Shown in pieces: positions 9,725 through 17,997 of a DNA stretch of 64,000 nucleotides. Below the pieces are notes generated by a model. That model saw nothing but the letters and a program-made list of their open reading frames with translations, had not been told where the DNA came from and did no database searches. Source of the DNA: Stutzerimonas stutzeri (GTDB taxonomy: Bacteria > Pseudomonadota > Gammaproteobacteria > Pseudomonadales > Pseudomonadaceae); assembly GCA_019056435.1 (NCBI GenBank), contig CP077641.1, positions 3,844,001 to 3,908,000 on the forward strand, written 5' to 3'. The first letter of the stretch is position 1. Every line of letters starts with the position of its first letter. The position numbers were made by a program, and so were the translations under genes.

Positions 9725-10198
9725 TCAGCGAATGCCCAGCAACCGATCCGCGGACCAGCGTCCTGCACCCCGCCCGATCACGACCAGCATCAGCCCGACC
9801 CAGGTCAGGTGTGTCGGCCAGGCATCGGGATACACGAACACCTGGATGACCAGCGTCATGACCAGCAGCGCAAAGGCAGACAGCCGCGCCAGCAGACCGA
9901 GCACCAGCAAAAGCGGAAATAGGTGCTCGGCGTAGGTCGCCAGGTGCGCGGCCAGATGAGGCGACAGTAGCGGTAGCGCGTATTCGGTTTCGAACAGGCT
10001 GTAAGTGCTCGGTTTGAGGGTAAGCAGTCCGCTGACCTTGGTGCGTCCGGAATAGAAGAACACCGCGGCGATGGCCAGGCGCGCCACAAGGGACAAGGTG
10101 GAGTCGCTGATGAGGCGTTGCAGCCAAGCGGCCAGGCGGTTCCAGTGTTGCTGCCAGCGTCGCTCGAACGTCGAAGCGGGCGGGTTCAGGCTAGTCAT
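9725..10198 (-). CDS. DoxX family membrane protein of the bufferin operon
   Basis: This 157-residue protein has about four hydrophobic helices and the DoxX-family pattern ([18 protein letters not shown] near the N-terminus, then [16 protein letters not shown]). The start ATG at 10198 overlaps the last codons of the DUF2063 gene by 8 bases, so it is the fourth gene of a translationally linked set. DoxX proteins recur at the end of DUF2282-DUF692-DUF2063 clusters (called GigT in the Cupriavidus gold-induced cluster, from memory). It may serve redox chemistry or membrane handling of the modified peptide; the exact function is unknown. Confidence 0.85.
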   Translation of the reverse strand: MTSLNPPASTFERRWQQHWNRLAAWLQRLISDSTLSLVARLAIAAVFFYSGRTKVSGLLTLKPSTYSLFETEYALPLLSPHLAAHLATYAEHLFPLLLVLGLLARLSAFALLVMTLVIQVFVYPDAWPTHLTWVGLMLVVIGRGAGRWSADRLLGIR

Positions 10199-10955
10199 GT
10201 CGATCTCCTGTGAAAACGCCGGCCGCGAAAAGCGCGACCAGCAGCTCGTTGAAATCCAGCGCGGGCTCCGCCTCGAGGACGACCGCCGAGGCGGCATCGA
10301 GCCGTAGACCCTGCGCGCAGGCATCGAGAAAGGCGCAGCCACCCTGGCTCAGTGCCTGCCAGCGCACGGCACCGCCCCACCGGCAAATCAGGGTGCCTTC
10401 GCCCTGCCAGATCAAAGGTTCCGGCAGCTCTGCGCCGTCACGATTGCAGCGCCACAGCGTGAACGCGGGCAGCCCGGACCAGCGCCAGCGCGCCGCGACG
10501 CAGGGCTGGAGCTGCAATCCGGCCAGTTGCTGGGGCGTCATTGCGCGCAGGGCCCGAGGCATCAGCCGCGGCTGCTCGGCGGCGGTGAACACCTCCAGCC
10601 ACAGGCGATCGAGGCGCGCCACTTCGGCGAGGTACGGCAGCGCTTGCGCTGGCCCGAAGCGCTGCAGGAAGTCCGCGAAACCATCGCCATAGTCGATCAG
10701 CTGAGGGCAACTCGGAGGCGTATGCCGGGCATAGGCGGCGGCCGCAGCGGTCATCCAGTCGGCGCCGACAAGGCGCTCTACGGTTGGAAAGTTCGCTCGC
10801 AGTGCATCCACGCAGCCTTTAAAGGCGGTGTTGCGGTACACCGCGAAACCCGGCTGCTCGGCAAGCGCGCGCAGCCAGTCGGCACTGGTGTCGGGCTCGT
10901 CGCTCTGGAGCGCGGCCGCGAAGGCATCCTGAAAAGCGCTGAGCGACGTCTTCAT
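10191..10955 (-). CDS. bufC: DUF2063 protein, MNIO partner (BufC-like)
   Basis: A 254-residue protein beginning [16 protein letters not shown], with the DUF2063 (HvfC/BufC) N-terminal domain and its pattern FAVYRNT and FPTVERLVG, followed by a beta-rich C-terminal half. DUF2063 proteins work with DUF692 (MNIO) enzymes and are thought to recognise and deliver the precursor peptide. The start ATG at 10955 overlaps the bufB stop as ATGA, indicating translational coupling; a GTG 9 bases upstream in frame is a poorer start. It acts in the cytoplasm by family knowledge. Confidence 0.85.
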   Translation of the reverse strand: MKTSLSAFQDAFAAALQSDEPDTSADWLRALAEQPGFAVYRNTAFKGCVDALRANFPTVERLVGADWMTAAAAAYARHTPPSCPQLIDYGDGFADFLQRFGPAQALPYLAEVARLDRLWLEVFTAAEQPRLMPRALRAMTPQQLAGLQLQPCVAARWRWSGLPAFTLWRCNRDGAELPEPLIWQGEGTLICRWGGAVRWQALSQGGCAFLDACAQGLRLDAASAVVLEAEPALDFNELLVALFAAGVFTGDRHD

Positions 10956-11791
10956 GCGGCGCACCTGCGGTCAAGCAGCTGCTGGGCACGGTCACGCTCG
11001 ATCAGCAGCTCAGCGAAGGCCGGCAGCCGGTCGTCCCGTTCGATCAGAGTCGGGCGCGCACCGATTCGGCTGATCAGCCGCTCATACAGTGCCCAGACCG
11101 CGTCGCCGATCGGCGCATCATGCGAATCGATCAGCAGCCCGGACTGCGTAGAGCCGTCGGGGCTATGCCCGGCCAGGTGCACCTCCCGGATGGCATCGCC
11201 CGGAAAGCGGTCGACATAGCCGGCCGCGTCGAAACAGAGGTTGTGCGCACTGACGTGCACGTTATTGACGTCCAGTAGCAAGCCGCACCCGCTGCGACGC
11301 GCCAGCTCGGTCAGGAAGTCGATTTCGTCCCAGTCATGTCCGTCGATGCGAAGGTAGTGGCTGGGGTTTTCCACGGCGATCTCGCGGCCGAGCGCGTCCT
11401 GGGTGCGCTGGACGTTATCGACGATGCGGCGCAACGCTTCGCCGGTGCGCGGGAATGGCAGCAGATCGGGGTGGTACTGGCCTCGCCAGGTGGACCAGGC
11501 GAGGTGTTCGGAAACCAGCGCCGGTCGAACCTGCTCGACCAGCGCCACGAGACGCTTCAGGTGGACCTCGTCTGGCGCACAGTCGGCCGCCAGCGACAGC
11601 GACACACCATGCAGCGAGACCGGATGGCGATCGGCGATCGCCTCCAGCCAGGCCAGACGCGGCCCGCCGCCGAGCATGTAGTTCTCCGGGTGGACCTCGA
11701 ACCAGATCCCTGACGCAGCGCAGTCGTGCGCCGCCTCGTAGTGCTCGGGCTTGAGACCGAGGCCTGCACCCAGATCGACCGGCATGCTCAT
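10952..11791 (-). CDS. bufB: DUF692 multinuclear iron oxygenase (BufB-like)
   Basis: A 279-residue TIM-barrel DUF692/MNIO enzyme. Candidate metal ligands are visible as His and Glu/Asp in [34 protein letters not shown] and EVHLAGH. MNIO enzymes (MbnB, and BufB in bufferin clusters) use a multi-iron centre and oxygen to rearrange cysteines of a precursor peptide into heterocycles that bind copper. I chose ATG 11791 because AGGAA lies 8 bases upstream; ATG 11785 is an alternative, and the longer open frame upstream overlaps bufA and has no family match. It is 14 bases downstream of the precursor gene and coupled to bufC. Confidence 0.92.
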   Translation of the reverse strand: MSMPVDLGAGLGLKPEHYEAAHDCAASGIWFEVHPENYMLGGGPRLAWLEAIADRHPVSLHGVSLSLAADCAPDEVHLKRLVALVEQVRPALVSEHLAWSTWRGQYHPDLLPFPRTGEALRRIVDNVQRTQDALGREIAVENPSHYLRIDGHDWDEIDFLTELARRSGCGLLLDVNNVHVSAHNLCFDAAGYVDRFPGDAIREVHLAGHSPDGSTQSGLLIDSHDAPIGDAVWALYERLISRIGARPTLIERDDRLPAFAELLIERDRAQQLLDRRCAA

Positions 11792-11805
11792 GGCGATGCT
11801 TCCTG

Positions 11806-12078
11806 TCAGGATTCGATCGGTGTCAGCGAGCCCATGCCGTTGGGCGTCTTGATCGAGGTGCAGGTGCCGGCAGGAACGTGTTTCCAGGCATTGCCCTGGT
11901 AATCCGTCTTCGACGTGCCGGCGCAGCTGGTTCCGGCGCCAGCCTTGCAATCGTTCTGGCCGGCAAGCGAGACGCCGTAGCACTTCTCCATGGCGCCTTC
12001 CTTTTTCTCATCGGCGGTGGCGCCGGCGGCGATGGAAGCGAGGGCGACGGCTGCAGCAGCAAGGGCGAGGGTCTTCAT
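11806..12078 (-). CDS. bufA: DUF2282 bufferin-type precursor peptide
   Basis: A 90-residue secreted peptide. A signal sequence (residues 1-22, ending GATA) precedes a core with exactly four cysteines: Cys33 (EKCYG), Cys44 (NDCKAG), Cys52 (TSCAGTS) and Cys73 (GTCTS). This spacing and the KCYGV...NDC...SCAG...W...PAGTC pattern are those of DUF2282 bufferins, ribosomal peptides whose cysteines are modified by the MNIO enzyme so that they bind copper in the periplasm. It is the first gene of the operon, with a GGAG box 6 bases before the start ATG, and a GTAACC-N16-CGAA element lies about 60 bases upstream. Modification and metal are inferred from the family. Confidence 0.92.
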   Translation of the reverse strand: MKTLALAAAAVALASIAAGATADEKKEGAMEKCYGVSLAGQNDCKAGAGTSCAGTSKTDYQGNAWKHVPAGTCTSIKTPNGMGSLTPIES

Positions 12079-12135
12079 GGGTCATTCTCCTGAGGATGTG
12101 GCTGCCAGCGATGTTGCCGGCCGCTCGACCAGTAA

Positions 12136-12161
12136 TTCGCCGGTGCGGGTGCGGTGGTTAC
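12136..12161 (-). promoter_or_regulatory. ECF sigma promoter of the bufferin operon
   Basis: Minus strand: GTAACC (12161-12156), 16-base spacer, CGAA (12139-12136). From memory this is the consensus of Caulobacter SigF, the ECF factor that controls DUF2282-DUF692 operons under metal stress. It would give a leader of roughly 50 bases before the bufA ATG at 12078. An identical element with the same spacer faces the sigma gene. Confidence 0.8.
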
Positions 12162-12272
12162 AGCGAGGCGAAATTTTTTTTGAGATTTACCCGAGACCGC
12201 CCTAACGTAGCGGCGCGCACCCTCGCGGGGGCCCGGCGTGCAAGGCACGCTGCATCGATTCTTCCCGCTCGT

Positions 12273-12298
12273 GTAACCAGGGCAACCGATGGAACGAA
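12273..12298 (+). promoter_or_regulatory. ECF sigma promoter-like element at the sigma gene start
   Basis: Plus strand: GTAACC (12273-12278), 16-base spacer, CGAA (12295-12298), identical in both boxes and in spacing to the element before bufA. It straddles the ATG at 12289, so a transcript begun here (about 12305) would lack that ATG. Either autoregulated transcripts use the in-frame GTG at 12313 or TTG at 12316, or another promoter upstream makes the full message. Confidence 0.6.
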
Positions 12299-12855
12299 CT
12301 ACCCCACATGAGGTGTTGAAAGCGCGCGAGGCCCTTCTGCAGCGCCTGTTCCTGCAGGGGCTCGACGGCGACGAGGCGGCCTATCGGCAGTTCCTGACGC
12401 TGCTCGGTGCGCACCTGCGCAGCTTTCTCAAGCGCCGGTTGCAGACGGCAGCGGTCGAGGACTTGCTGCAAGAAACCTTGCTCGCGGTCCACAATGCGCG
12501 GCATACCTACCGAGCCGATCAGCCCTTGACAGCCTGGGTGCAGGCCATCGCGCGCTACAAGCTGATGGACCATTTCCGCGCCCATGCCCGGCATGAGGCG
12601 CTGAACGATCCGCTGGACGACCAGGCCGCACTGCTGGCCGACGAAGATCACCAGGCCGAACAGGCACAACGCGACCTGGCCAAGCTGCTCGAGCAGCTGC
12701 CCGACAAGCAGCGCCTGCCGATCCTGCACGTCAAGCTGCAAGGATTGTCGGTGGAGGAGACCGCCCGGCGCACCGGGCTTTCGACATCCGCGGTCAAGGT
12801 GGGCGTCCACCGTGGTCTGAAGGCGCTGGCCGCCCTGATTGGAGGTTCCGGATGA
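12289..12855 (+). CDS. ECF RNA polymerase sigma factor (SigF/NrsF-type module)
   Basis: A 188-residue ECF sigma factor. Region 2 carries VEDLLQETLLAVHNARHTY (about 59-77) and TAWVQAIARYKLMDHFR; region 4 carries LPDKQRLPILHVKLQGLS and the helix-turn-helix VEETARRTGLSTSAVKVGVHRG near the C-terminus. The gene overlaps the next by ATGA and is divergent from bufABC, matching the sigma-factor/DUF1109 pairs that control metal-stress peptide operons. ATG 12289 is used here; GTG 12313 is a serious alternative because of the promoter-like element over the first codons. In Caulobacter the SigF system answers to chromium, cadmium and copper. Confidence 0.92.
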   Translation: MERTTPHEVLKAREALLQRLFLQGLDGDEAAYRQFLTLLGAHLRSFLKRRLQTAAVEDLLQETLLAVHNARHTYRADQPLTAWVQAIARYKLMDHFRAHARHEALNDPLDDQAALLADEDHQAEQAQRDLAKLLEQLPDKQRLPILHVKLQGLSVEETARRTGLSTSAVKVGVHRGLKALAALIGGSG

Positions 12856-13493
12856 ATACGAACGAGCTGATCGACATGCTCGCCAGCCACGCCCCCGCGG
12901 TAGATCGGCGGGTCGTCGCCCGGCGCTTCACCCTCGCGATAGCCGTGGGCCTGCTGCTGGGGTTGCTGGGGCTGCTGGTATTCCTTGGCATCCGTCCGGA
13001 CCTCGCCGAGGTCGCCCGCACGCCGCTGTTCTGGCTCAAGCTGGCATTTCCCGCCTCCCTGCTCGGCGGCAGCCTGTGGATGACGACGCGGCTGGCCCGC
13101 CCGGGCATGCCGGTGGGGGCCAGCTGGGCGGCCGTGGCAACCCCGTTGACGATCGTCTGGCTGGCGGCCCTCGGCCTGTTGTTCAGTGTCTCGTCAGGGA
13201 GCCGGCATATCCTGGTACTGGGCGAGACCTGGCGGACGTGCCCGGTAAATATCGCGCTGCTGTCGATACCGGCCTTCGTGAGCGTGTTCTGGGCCATCCG
13301 CGGCCTGGCGCCGACCCGCCCGCGCCTCGCCGGAGCGGCTGGCGGGTTGCTGGCGAGCTCGACGGCGACCCTCGCCTACAGCTTGCACTGCCCGGAGATG
13401 AGTGTCGCCTTCTGGGCCGTCTGGTACGTGCTCGGGATGGCCGTTCCATCTGCCATCGGCGCCCTGCTCGGCCCACGTCTGCTGCGCTGGTGA
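12852..13493 (+). CDS. nrsF: NrsF-type anti-sigma factor (DUF1109)
   Basis: A 213-residue inner-membrane protein with six hydrophobic helices (about 26-46, 58-75, 91-113, 131-149, 157-177, 183-208) and a short cytoplasmic N-terminus. Two cysteines stand out: Cys130 (RTCPVN) and Cys180 (LHCPEM), each in a Cys-Pro pair at the edge of a helix. Equivalent cysteines in Caulobacter NrsF are needed for metal sensing. The protein would hold the sigma factor at the membrane and release it when the cysteines meet metal. Overlap ATGA with the sigma gene supports equal synthesis of the pair. Confidence 0.9.
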   Translation: MNTNELIDMLASHAPAVDRRVVARRFTLAIAVGLLLGLLGLLVFLGIRPDLAEVARTPLFWLKLAFPASLLGGSLWMTTRLARPGMPVGASWAAVATPLTIVWLAALGLLFSVSSGSRHILVLGETWRTCPVNIALLSIPAFVSVFWAIRGLAPTRPRLAGAAGGLLASSTATLAYSLHCPEMSVAFWAVWYVLGMAVPSAIGALLGPRLLRW

Positions 13494-13577
13494 CCGCACA
13501 ACGCCCATTTTCTTCAATACCGCTCCCCGGTCGCCCTCCTATCGTCGCGCCTTCAATTGCGTACCCGAGGAGCTCCG

Positions 13578-14165
13578 ATGAGCCTGTTGCTCTCCATGGC
13601 CGCCTTCGCGCTGGCCTCTTCCATCACGCCCGGCCCGGTCAACATTGTCGCCCTCAGCGCCGGCGCGCAGCTCGGGCTGGGGCCTGCGATGCGTCACGTC
13701 AGCGGTGCGACGCTGGGCTTCACCCTGCTGTTGCTGGCGATCGGCCTGGGGCTGGATCAGTTACTGCTGAGCTGGCCATGGCTGACCGAAGCCATTCGCC
13801 TGGCGGGCGTGGCGTTCCTGCTCTACATGGCCTACCGTCTGGCCCGCGATGACGGGCGCTTCAACACGGAGCGCCCCGCCCTACGGCCAGGGCTGCTGCA
13901 AGGTGCAGCGATGCAATGGCTCAACCCCAAGGCCTGGCTGGCTTCGGTGGCCGGCATGGGCCTGTTCGCTGCGGGTGGCGACGGGCCGGCGGTCTGGCGC
14001 TTCGCGGCGGTGTACTTCGTGATCTGCTACGCGTCGCTCTCCTGCTGGGCGTTTGCCGGTACGTTCCTGCGGCACCATCTGGCCCGGCCAGAGCGGGTCC
14101 GAGCACTCAATCGGCTGATGGCTGCGCTGTTGGCGGGGTGCGCTTTCTACCTGCTGCAGGATTAG
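13578..14165 (+). CDS. LysE/RhtB family amino acid exporter
   Basis: A 195-residue LysE-type translocator with about six transmembrane helices, the N-terminal signature ITPGPVNIVALSAGAQLG and the internal NPKAWLAS motif of the family. It should export an amino acid or related small molecule from the cytoplasm. I chose ATG 13578 because GAGGAG lies 6 bases upstream; seven more codons are open upstream. The 3' end overlaps the convergent AraC gene by 4 bases, so the pair may be functionally related, as regulators often sit next to LysE exporters. Confidence 0.88.
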   Translation: MSLLLSMAAFALASSITPGPVNIVALSAGAQLGLGPAMRHVSGATLGFTLLLLAIGLGLDQLLLSWPWLTEAIRLAGVAFLLYMAYRLARDDGRFNTERPALRPGLLQGAAMQWLNPKAWLASVAGMGLFAAGGDGPAVWRFAAVYFVICYASLSCWAFAGTFLRHHLARPERVRALNRLMAALLAGCAFYLLQD

Positions 14166-14998
14166 CGGTCGCGATAATGCCCCGGGGTCGCCGCCAGCAA
14201 CAGTTTGAACGCGCGCTGCAGGTGGGCCTGGTCGGCGAAGCCGGCCGCCAGCGCCGCCTCGGCGATGGGCCGGCCGCGACGCAACTCGGCGCGTGCGAAC
14301 TGCACGCGGCGGTTGGTCAGGTAGGCGTGCGGGGTCATCCCGAACTGCCGTTTGAAGCCGCGTATCAGACTCGATGGCGACACGCCCGCGGCCCGGCTGA
14401 TCTCCTCCAGCTTGAGCGAGCGCTGGTAATGATCGGCGATGTAGTCGGCCGCCCTTTGCAGCTTTGCGTCCTGGTGGGCGGTCTGCGGTTGCAACCCCAG
14501 CCGCTCGTGGAGCGCGGTGAAGAAGGCGACGGCCTCGCCCTGCTTGCGCAGCGGATCGGCATGCGGGTCGGTCAGCTCGGCATGCAGGCGGTGGAACCCG
14601 GCTCGCAACCGATCATCGCGCGTGAGAATGGGGGCGAAGCGACGAAAACCTGAACCGGCCATGCCGAGCCTGTCCTGCAGATCGGCCAGCCAGGCGGCGT
14701 CGACGTAGAGCATGCGGTATGCCCACGGCTGGTTCTGGATCGGGTTGCAGGCGTGCACGTCGCCCGGGTTCATCAGCACCAGTGTGCCCGCCTCGATGCG
14801 ACACTGGTGCTCACCGTTGAGGTAGGTGCTGGCACCGCTGTCGATCAGGCCGATGGAGAAGGTTTCGTGGCTGTGCCGGGCGTAGCAGACGCGACGACCG
14901 TCCAGCACGGTGCGCGACTCGATGAAGGGCAGCGCCGGGTCGCGCCAGAAACGTGAACAGGCCCGGCTCGATGGATGGTTTGGTTCGGCGTGGCGCAT
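14162..14998 (-). CDS. AraC family transcriptional regulator
   Basis: A 278-residue regulator. The N-terminal cupin-like AraC effector domain (about 20-160; RHSHETFSIGLIDSG, GTLVLMNPGDVHACNP) is followed by a two helix-turn-helix AraC domain (about 180-278; LKLEEISRAAGVSPSSLIRGF and PIAEAALAAGFADQAHLQRAFK). This type (ligand cupin with HSHE and NPGDVH) is seen in regulators next to LysE exporters. Its likely target is the adjacent exporter gene, with which it converges. The effector is unknown. Confidence 0.9.
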   Translation of the reverse strand: MRHAEPNHPSSRACSRFWRDPALPFIESRTVLDGRRVCYARHSHETFSIGLIDSGASTYLNGEHQCRIEAGTLVLMNPGDVHACNPIQNQPWAYRMLYVDAAWLADLQDRLGMAGSGFRRFAPILTRDDRLRAGFHRLHAELTDPHADPLRKQGEAVAFFTALHERLGLQPQTAHQDAKLQRAADYIADHYQRSLKLEEISRAAGVSPSSLIRGFKRQFGMTPHAYLTNRRVQFARAELRRGRPIAEAALAAGFADQAHLQRAFKLLLAATPGHYRDR

Positions 14999-15212
14999 GA
15001 TCGGCCCTCCGCGACACTTTGCAGGCCGTCAGGTTAGCCGAAAATCCCGCTGCCGAAGCAGCCTTGTGCCCCTTCGCGGCCGGTGCCGCATAGCCCTCGA
15101 ACCGCACGCCGCGCTAATGCATGTCGGTCTCGCGCATTCATCCACCCGGGACGTCGAACGGCTTCGTCTGTTCTACTGTCCGAACTTCAATGCTCATGAC
15201 ACCCAGGACCGC

Positions 15213-16367
15213 ATGACTCCGATACGTTCACCACGCCGCACGCCCATCGAAACCCGCCACTGCGCCAAAGGCACCTGGCGTCGGCTCGCGTCCGGGATCG
15301 GCGCCGCCGCGCTGCTCGTGCTCGCCGGCTGCAGTACGCAACCACCGGGACCGCCCCCGCCGAGCCCTGAAGAAGTCAGGGCGAAGATCGTCCGTCTGAT
15401 ACCGAGCAGCATCCCGGACCGCCAGGGTTGGGCGCGGGACATCTACACCGCCTTCGATACGCTGGACATCCCGGCGGACAATGAAAACATTTGCGCCGTG
15501 CTGGCGGTGACGGTGCAGGAGTCGACCTTCCAGGCCACGCCACCCGTCCCGGGCCTGGCGAAGATCGCGCGCGAGGAAATCTACCGTCGGGCCGCCCGCG
15601 TTCATGTGCCACGGTTCATGGTCAACGCCGCACTGGATCTACAATCGCCGACCGGCAAGACCTACAACCAGCGGCTGTCGGCCGTGCGTAACGAGAGCCA
15701 GCTGAGCGCCATCTTCGATGACTTCGTAAGTATCGTGCCGCTGGGCAAGCAGCTGTTCGGCACCTTCAACCCGGTCAAGACCGGCGGCCCGATGCAGGTC
15801 AGCATCGCCTTCGCCGAATCGCGCGCACGTGACTACCCGTATTCCCGCGAAGGCACTATCCGGGAAGAGGTCTTCACCCGACGCGGCGGGATGTTCTTCG
15901 GCATCGCGCACCTGCTCGACTACCCGGCCAGCTACGACCGGCCGCTGTACCGATTCGCCGACTTCAATGCCGGCTGGTATGCCAGCCGCAACGCGGCCTT
16001 CCAGAATGCCGTCACGCGCGCCAGCGGCATCAAGCTCGCGCTGGATGGCGACCTGATCATCCACGGCAGCAGCAAGGTAGGCCAGACCGAGACGGCCGTG
16101 CGTTCGCTTGCCAAGCAACTGGACATGAGCGACACCGCGATCCGCAATGCATTGGTACGCGGCGACACCCACGGATTCGAAAAGACCCGCCTTTACGAGC
16201 GCGTGTTCGAGCTGGCCGAAAAGCGCGCCGGCAAGCCCCTGCCTCGCGCCGTATTGCCGGGGATTCGGCTGGAGAGCCCGAAGATCACGCGAAACCTGAC
16301 CACCGCCTGGTTCGCCAACCGGGTCAACGACCGTCACCTGGCCTGCATGAAGCGCGCGGGGAGCTGA
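15213..16367 (+). CDS. DUF1615 lipoprotein
   Basis: A 384-residue predicted lipoprotein. After a basic N-terminus, a hydrophobic stretch ends in the lipobox LVLAGC (Cys near 35), followed by a proline-rich linker. The rest matches DUF1615 proteins of Gram-negative bacteria (ENICAVLAVTVQESTFQA, GKQLFGTFNPVKTGGPMQVS). The EST motif after an ICAV core resembles lysozyme-like folds, but I would not assign an activity. ATG 15213 has AGGA 5 bases upstream and directly precedes the signal sequence; the open frame upstream has no family match. It stands alone, with no obvious operon partner. Confidence 0.85.
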   Translation: MTPIRSPRRTPIETRHCAKGTWRRLASGIGAAALLVLAGCSTQPPGPPPPSPEEVRAKIVRLIPSSIPDRQGWARDIYTAFDTLDIPADNENICAVLAVTVQESTFQATPPVPGLAKIAREEIYRRAARVHVPRFMVNAALDLQSPTGKTYNQRLSAVRNESQLSAIFDDFVSIVPLGKQLFGTFNPVKTGGPMQVSIAFAESRARDYPYSREGTIREEVFTRRGGMFFGIAHLLDYPASYDRPLYRFADFNAGWYASRNAAFQNAVTRASGIKLALDGDLIIHGSSKVGQTETAVRSLAKQLDMSDTAIRNALVRGDTHGFEKTRLYERVFELAEKRAGKPLPRAVLPGIRLESPKITRNLTTAWFANRVNDRHLACMKRAGS

Positions 16368-16378
16368 CGGGCATACGC

Positions 16379-16971
16379 TCAACCCATCAGCCCCATCCCG
16401 GCAAGCACGAAGGCCCCCACCGCCACGATCAGGCCCAGCAGGATCGCCGCGCCGTCCTGGGTGGTGATGCCAAGGCCGAACAGGCAGATCGCCGAGAACG
16501 GCGCGGTGCTGGCGAAAGGCAGCAATTCCAGCGGTGGCACGGATGCCGCCAGCACCACGCAGAGCGCCGCGATGATGCGCAGGAAGCCGCGGCGGGTGGC
16601 CCAAGGCAGGCGCCGACGGCTGATCTTGTCCAGCCAGCGCACCACTGGACGGACCTTGTTCAGCCCCTTTTCAAGCTTATGGCCGCTGACGGATCGATTG
16701 GCTAGAAAGCGCGGTATCCAGAAGTGGTCCCGACCGAACAGCATCTGCAAGGCGAACAAGGCGATGATGAGGGCGAGCAAGGTCGGCACGCCCGGAATTC
16801 CCCGACCGGGCTGATTTCGATGATGGCCGGAACGAACAGAAAGGGGCCGAAGCTGCGCTGGCCGATCTTCTTCTGCATGTCCCCGACGGAGACTTCCGAC
16901 TGGTCGTCCCCCAGTTCGATGACCGCGTCGATCACCTGCTCGAGACCGTCAAATTCGTTGCCGTTGGCCAT
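16379..16971 (-). CDS. ExoD-family membrane protein, frameshifted
   Basis: Reconstructed as 197 residues. The N-terminal part (MANGNEFDGLEQVIDAV, then GPFLFVPAIIEISPVG) and the C-terminal part (PTLLALIIALFALQMLFGRDHFWIPRF, RRGFLRIIAALCVVL) are in different frames, joined near 16800 where GGGG on the minus strand needs one more G. Together they form an ExoD protein (exopolysaccharide synthesis, exoD family), a membrane protein with several helices and unknown biochemical role. It lies 115 bases downstream of the oxidase operon on the same strand; linkage is uncertain. Confidence 0.8.
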
Positions 16972-17086
16972 CCGGCCCTCCTCGTTGTCGGTAAATGCAC
17001 GGACCAGGCAACGCGTATCTCGCCGGGTCGCGCCGCTATTACTTCGGACTCTGCACGCCGAGGATGATTCTTCCGTTTCCGTCGGG

Positions 17087-17353
17087 TCAGAAGCCGGCGT
17101 TGCGAGTCAGCAGGTCCACCAGCGTGAGGGTGAACATCAGCAGCAGCCAGAACCCGGCGCCGAGGGCGAAGAAGCGCACCAGCCCCGAGTGCTGGCCCAG
17201 TTGCATGAAGCCGAACAGCACCAGCGCGGCCTGCCCCGCCGCCCCGAGCAACGCAAGGTCGGACCAGGCCGGTAGCCACAACGCCAGCAGGACATTAGCA
17301 GCCAGCAAGAGGATCAGCCCAAGGTAGGCCAACAGCAGTTTTTGCAGGCTCAT
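17087..17353 (-). CDS. cytochrome c oxidase subunit IV-like protein
   Basis: An 88-residue protein of three hydrophobic helices (about 7-27, 31-50, 58-82), fitting the small subunit IV (CtaF/CyoD-like) of bacterial caa3 oxidases. Its start overlaps the subunit III stop by 4 bases (ATGA), and it is the last gene of the oxidase operon. It is judged by size, topology and position rather than by a strong motif. Confidence 0.75.
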   Translation of the reverse strand: MSLQKLLLAYLGLILLLAANVLLALWLPAWSDLALLGAAGQAALVLFGFMQLGQHSGLVRFFALGAGFWLLLMFTLTLVDLLTRNAGF

Positions 17354-17997
17354 GCAGGCCTCCCGAGCAGGTAGAGCGTCGGGTAGAGCAGAATCCAGAT
17401 CACATCGACCAGGTGCCAGTAGAGGCCGGCCATCTCCAGCGTCAGGGCGCGCTCGGGCAGTTTCATGTGGCCAAGACGGATGCGTACGGCCATGCCCAGC
17501 GCCAGTACCACGGCGATCGCGACATGCAGAGCATGCAACGCGGTGGAATAGAGATAGATCACCATGTACAGCCGCGAGGCAGGGTCTTCGAGCGGGGACG
17601 GGTTGGGCGATCCGGGCAGGAGCCCTTCACGGTATTCCCAGGCGTACTCGAAACCCTTCACGGCAAGAAACCCCAGGCCCAGCAGCGCCGCAACGGCCAG
17701 CCAGATCTGGACGTGACGGTGCTCGCGCTGGCGTGCGGCCCTGACCACCAGGCTCATGCACAGACTGCCGGTGAGCAGTAGCACGCTGTTGAAGCCGGCC
17801 AGAACGAAATGCAGATGACGCACCGCCTCGGCGACCGGCTCCGGGTATTGCAGGCGGTAATAGCCAATCACCAGGAACAAGGCACCGAACATCATGACTT
17901 CCGTGGCCAGGAACAGCCACATGCCGAGATAGGTCGCCTCGCGCTGCTGCGCGGCCGTACTGAAGTGCTCGGCGAGGTAACCCTTACGAGCGTCCAT
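17350..17997 (-). CDS. coxC: cytochrome c oxidase subunit III
   Basis: A 215-residue heme-copper oxidase subunit III with five predicted helices, short compared with the seven-helix mitochondrial type. Motifs are [31 protein letters not shown] and the C-terminal [20 protein letters not shown], which identify the family. I chose ATG 17997 ([12 protein letters not shown]); the frame is open further up but that part has no family match and overlaps coxA. The gene overlaps the coxA stop by 14 bases. Confidence 0.92.
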   Translation of the reverse strand: MDARKGYLAEHFSTAAQQREATYLGMWLFLATEVMMFGALFLVIGYYRLQYPEPVAEAVRHLHFVLAGFNSVLLLTGSLCMSLVVRAARQREHRHVQIWLAVAALLGLGFLAVKGFEYAWEYREGLLPGSPNPSPLEDPASRLYMVIYLYSTALHALHVAIAVVLALGMAVRIRLGHMKLPERALTLEMAGLYWHLVDVIWILLYPTLYLLGRPA

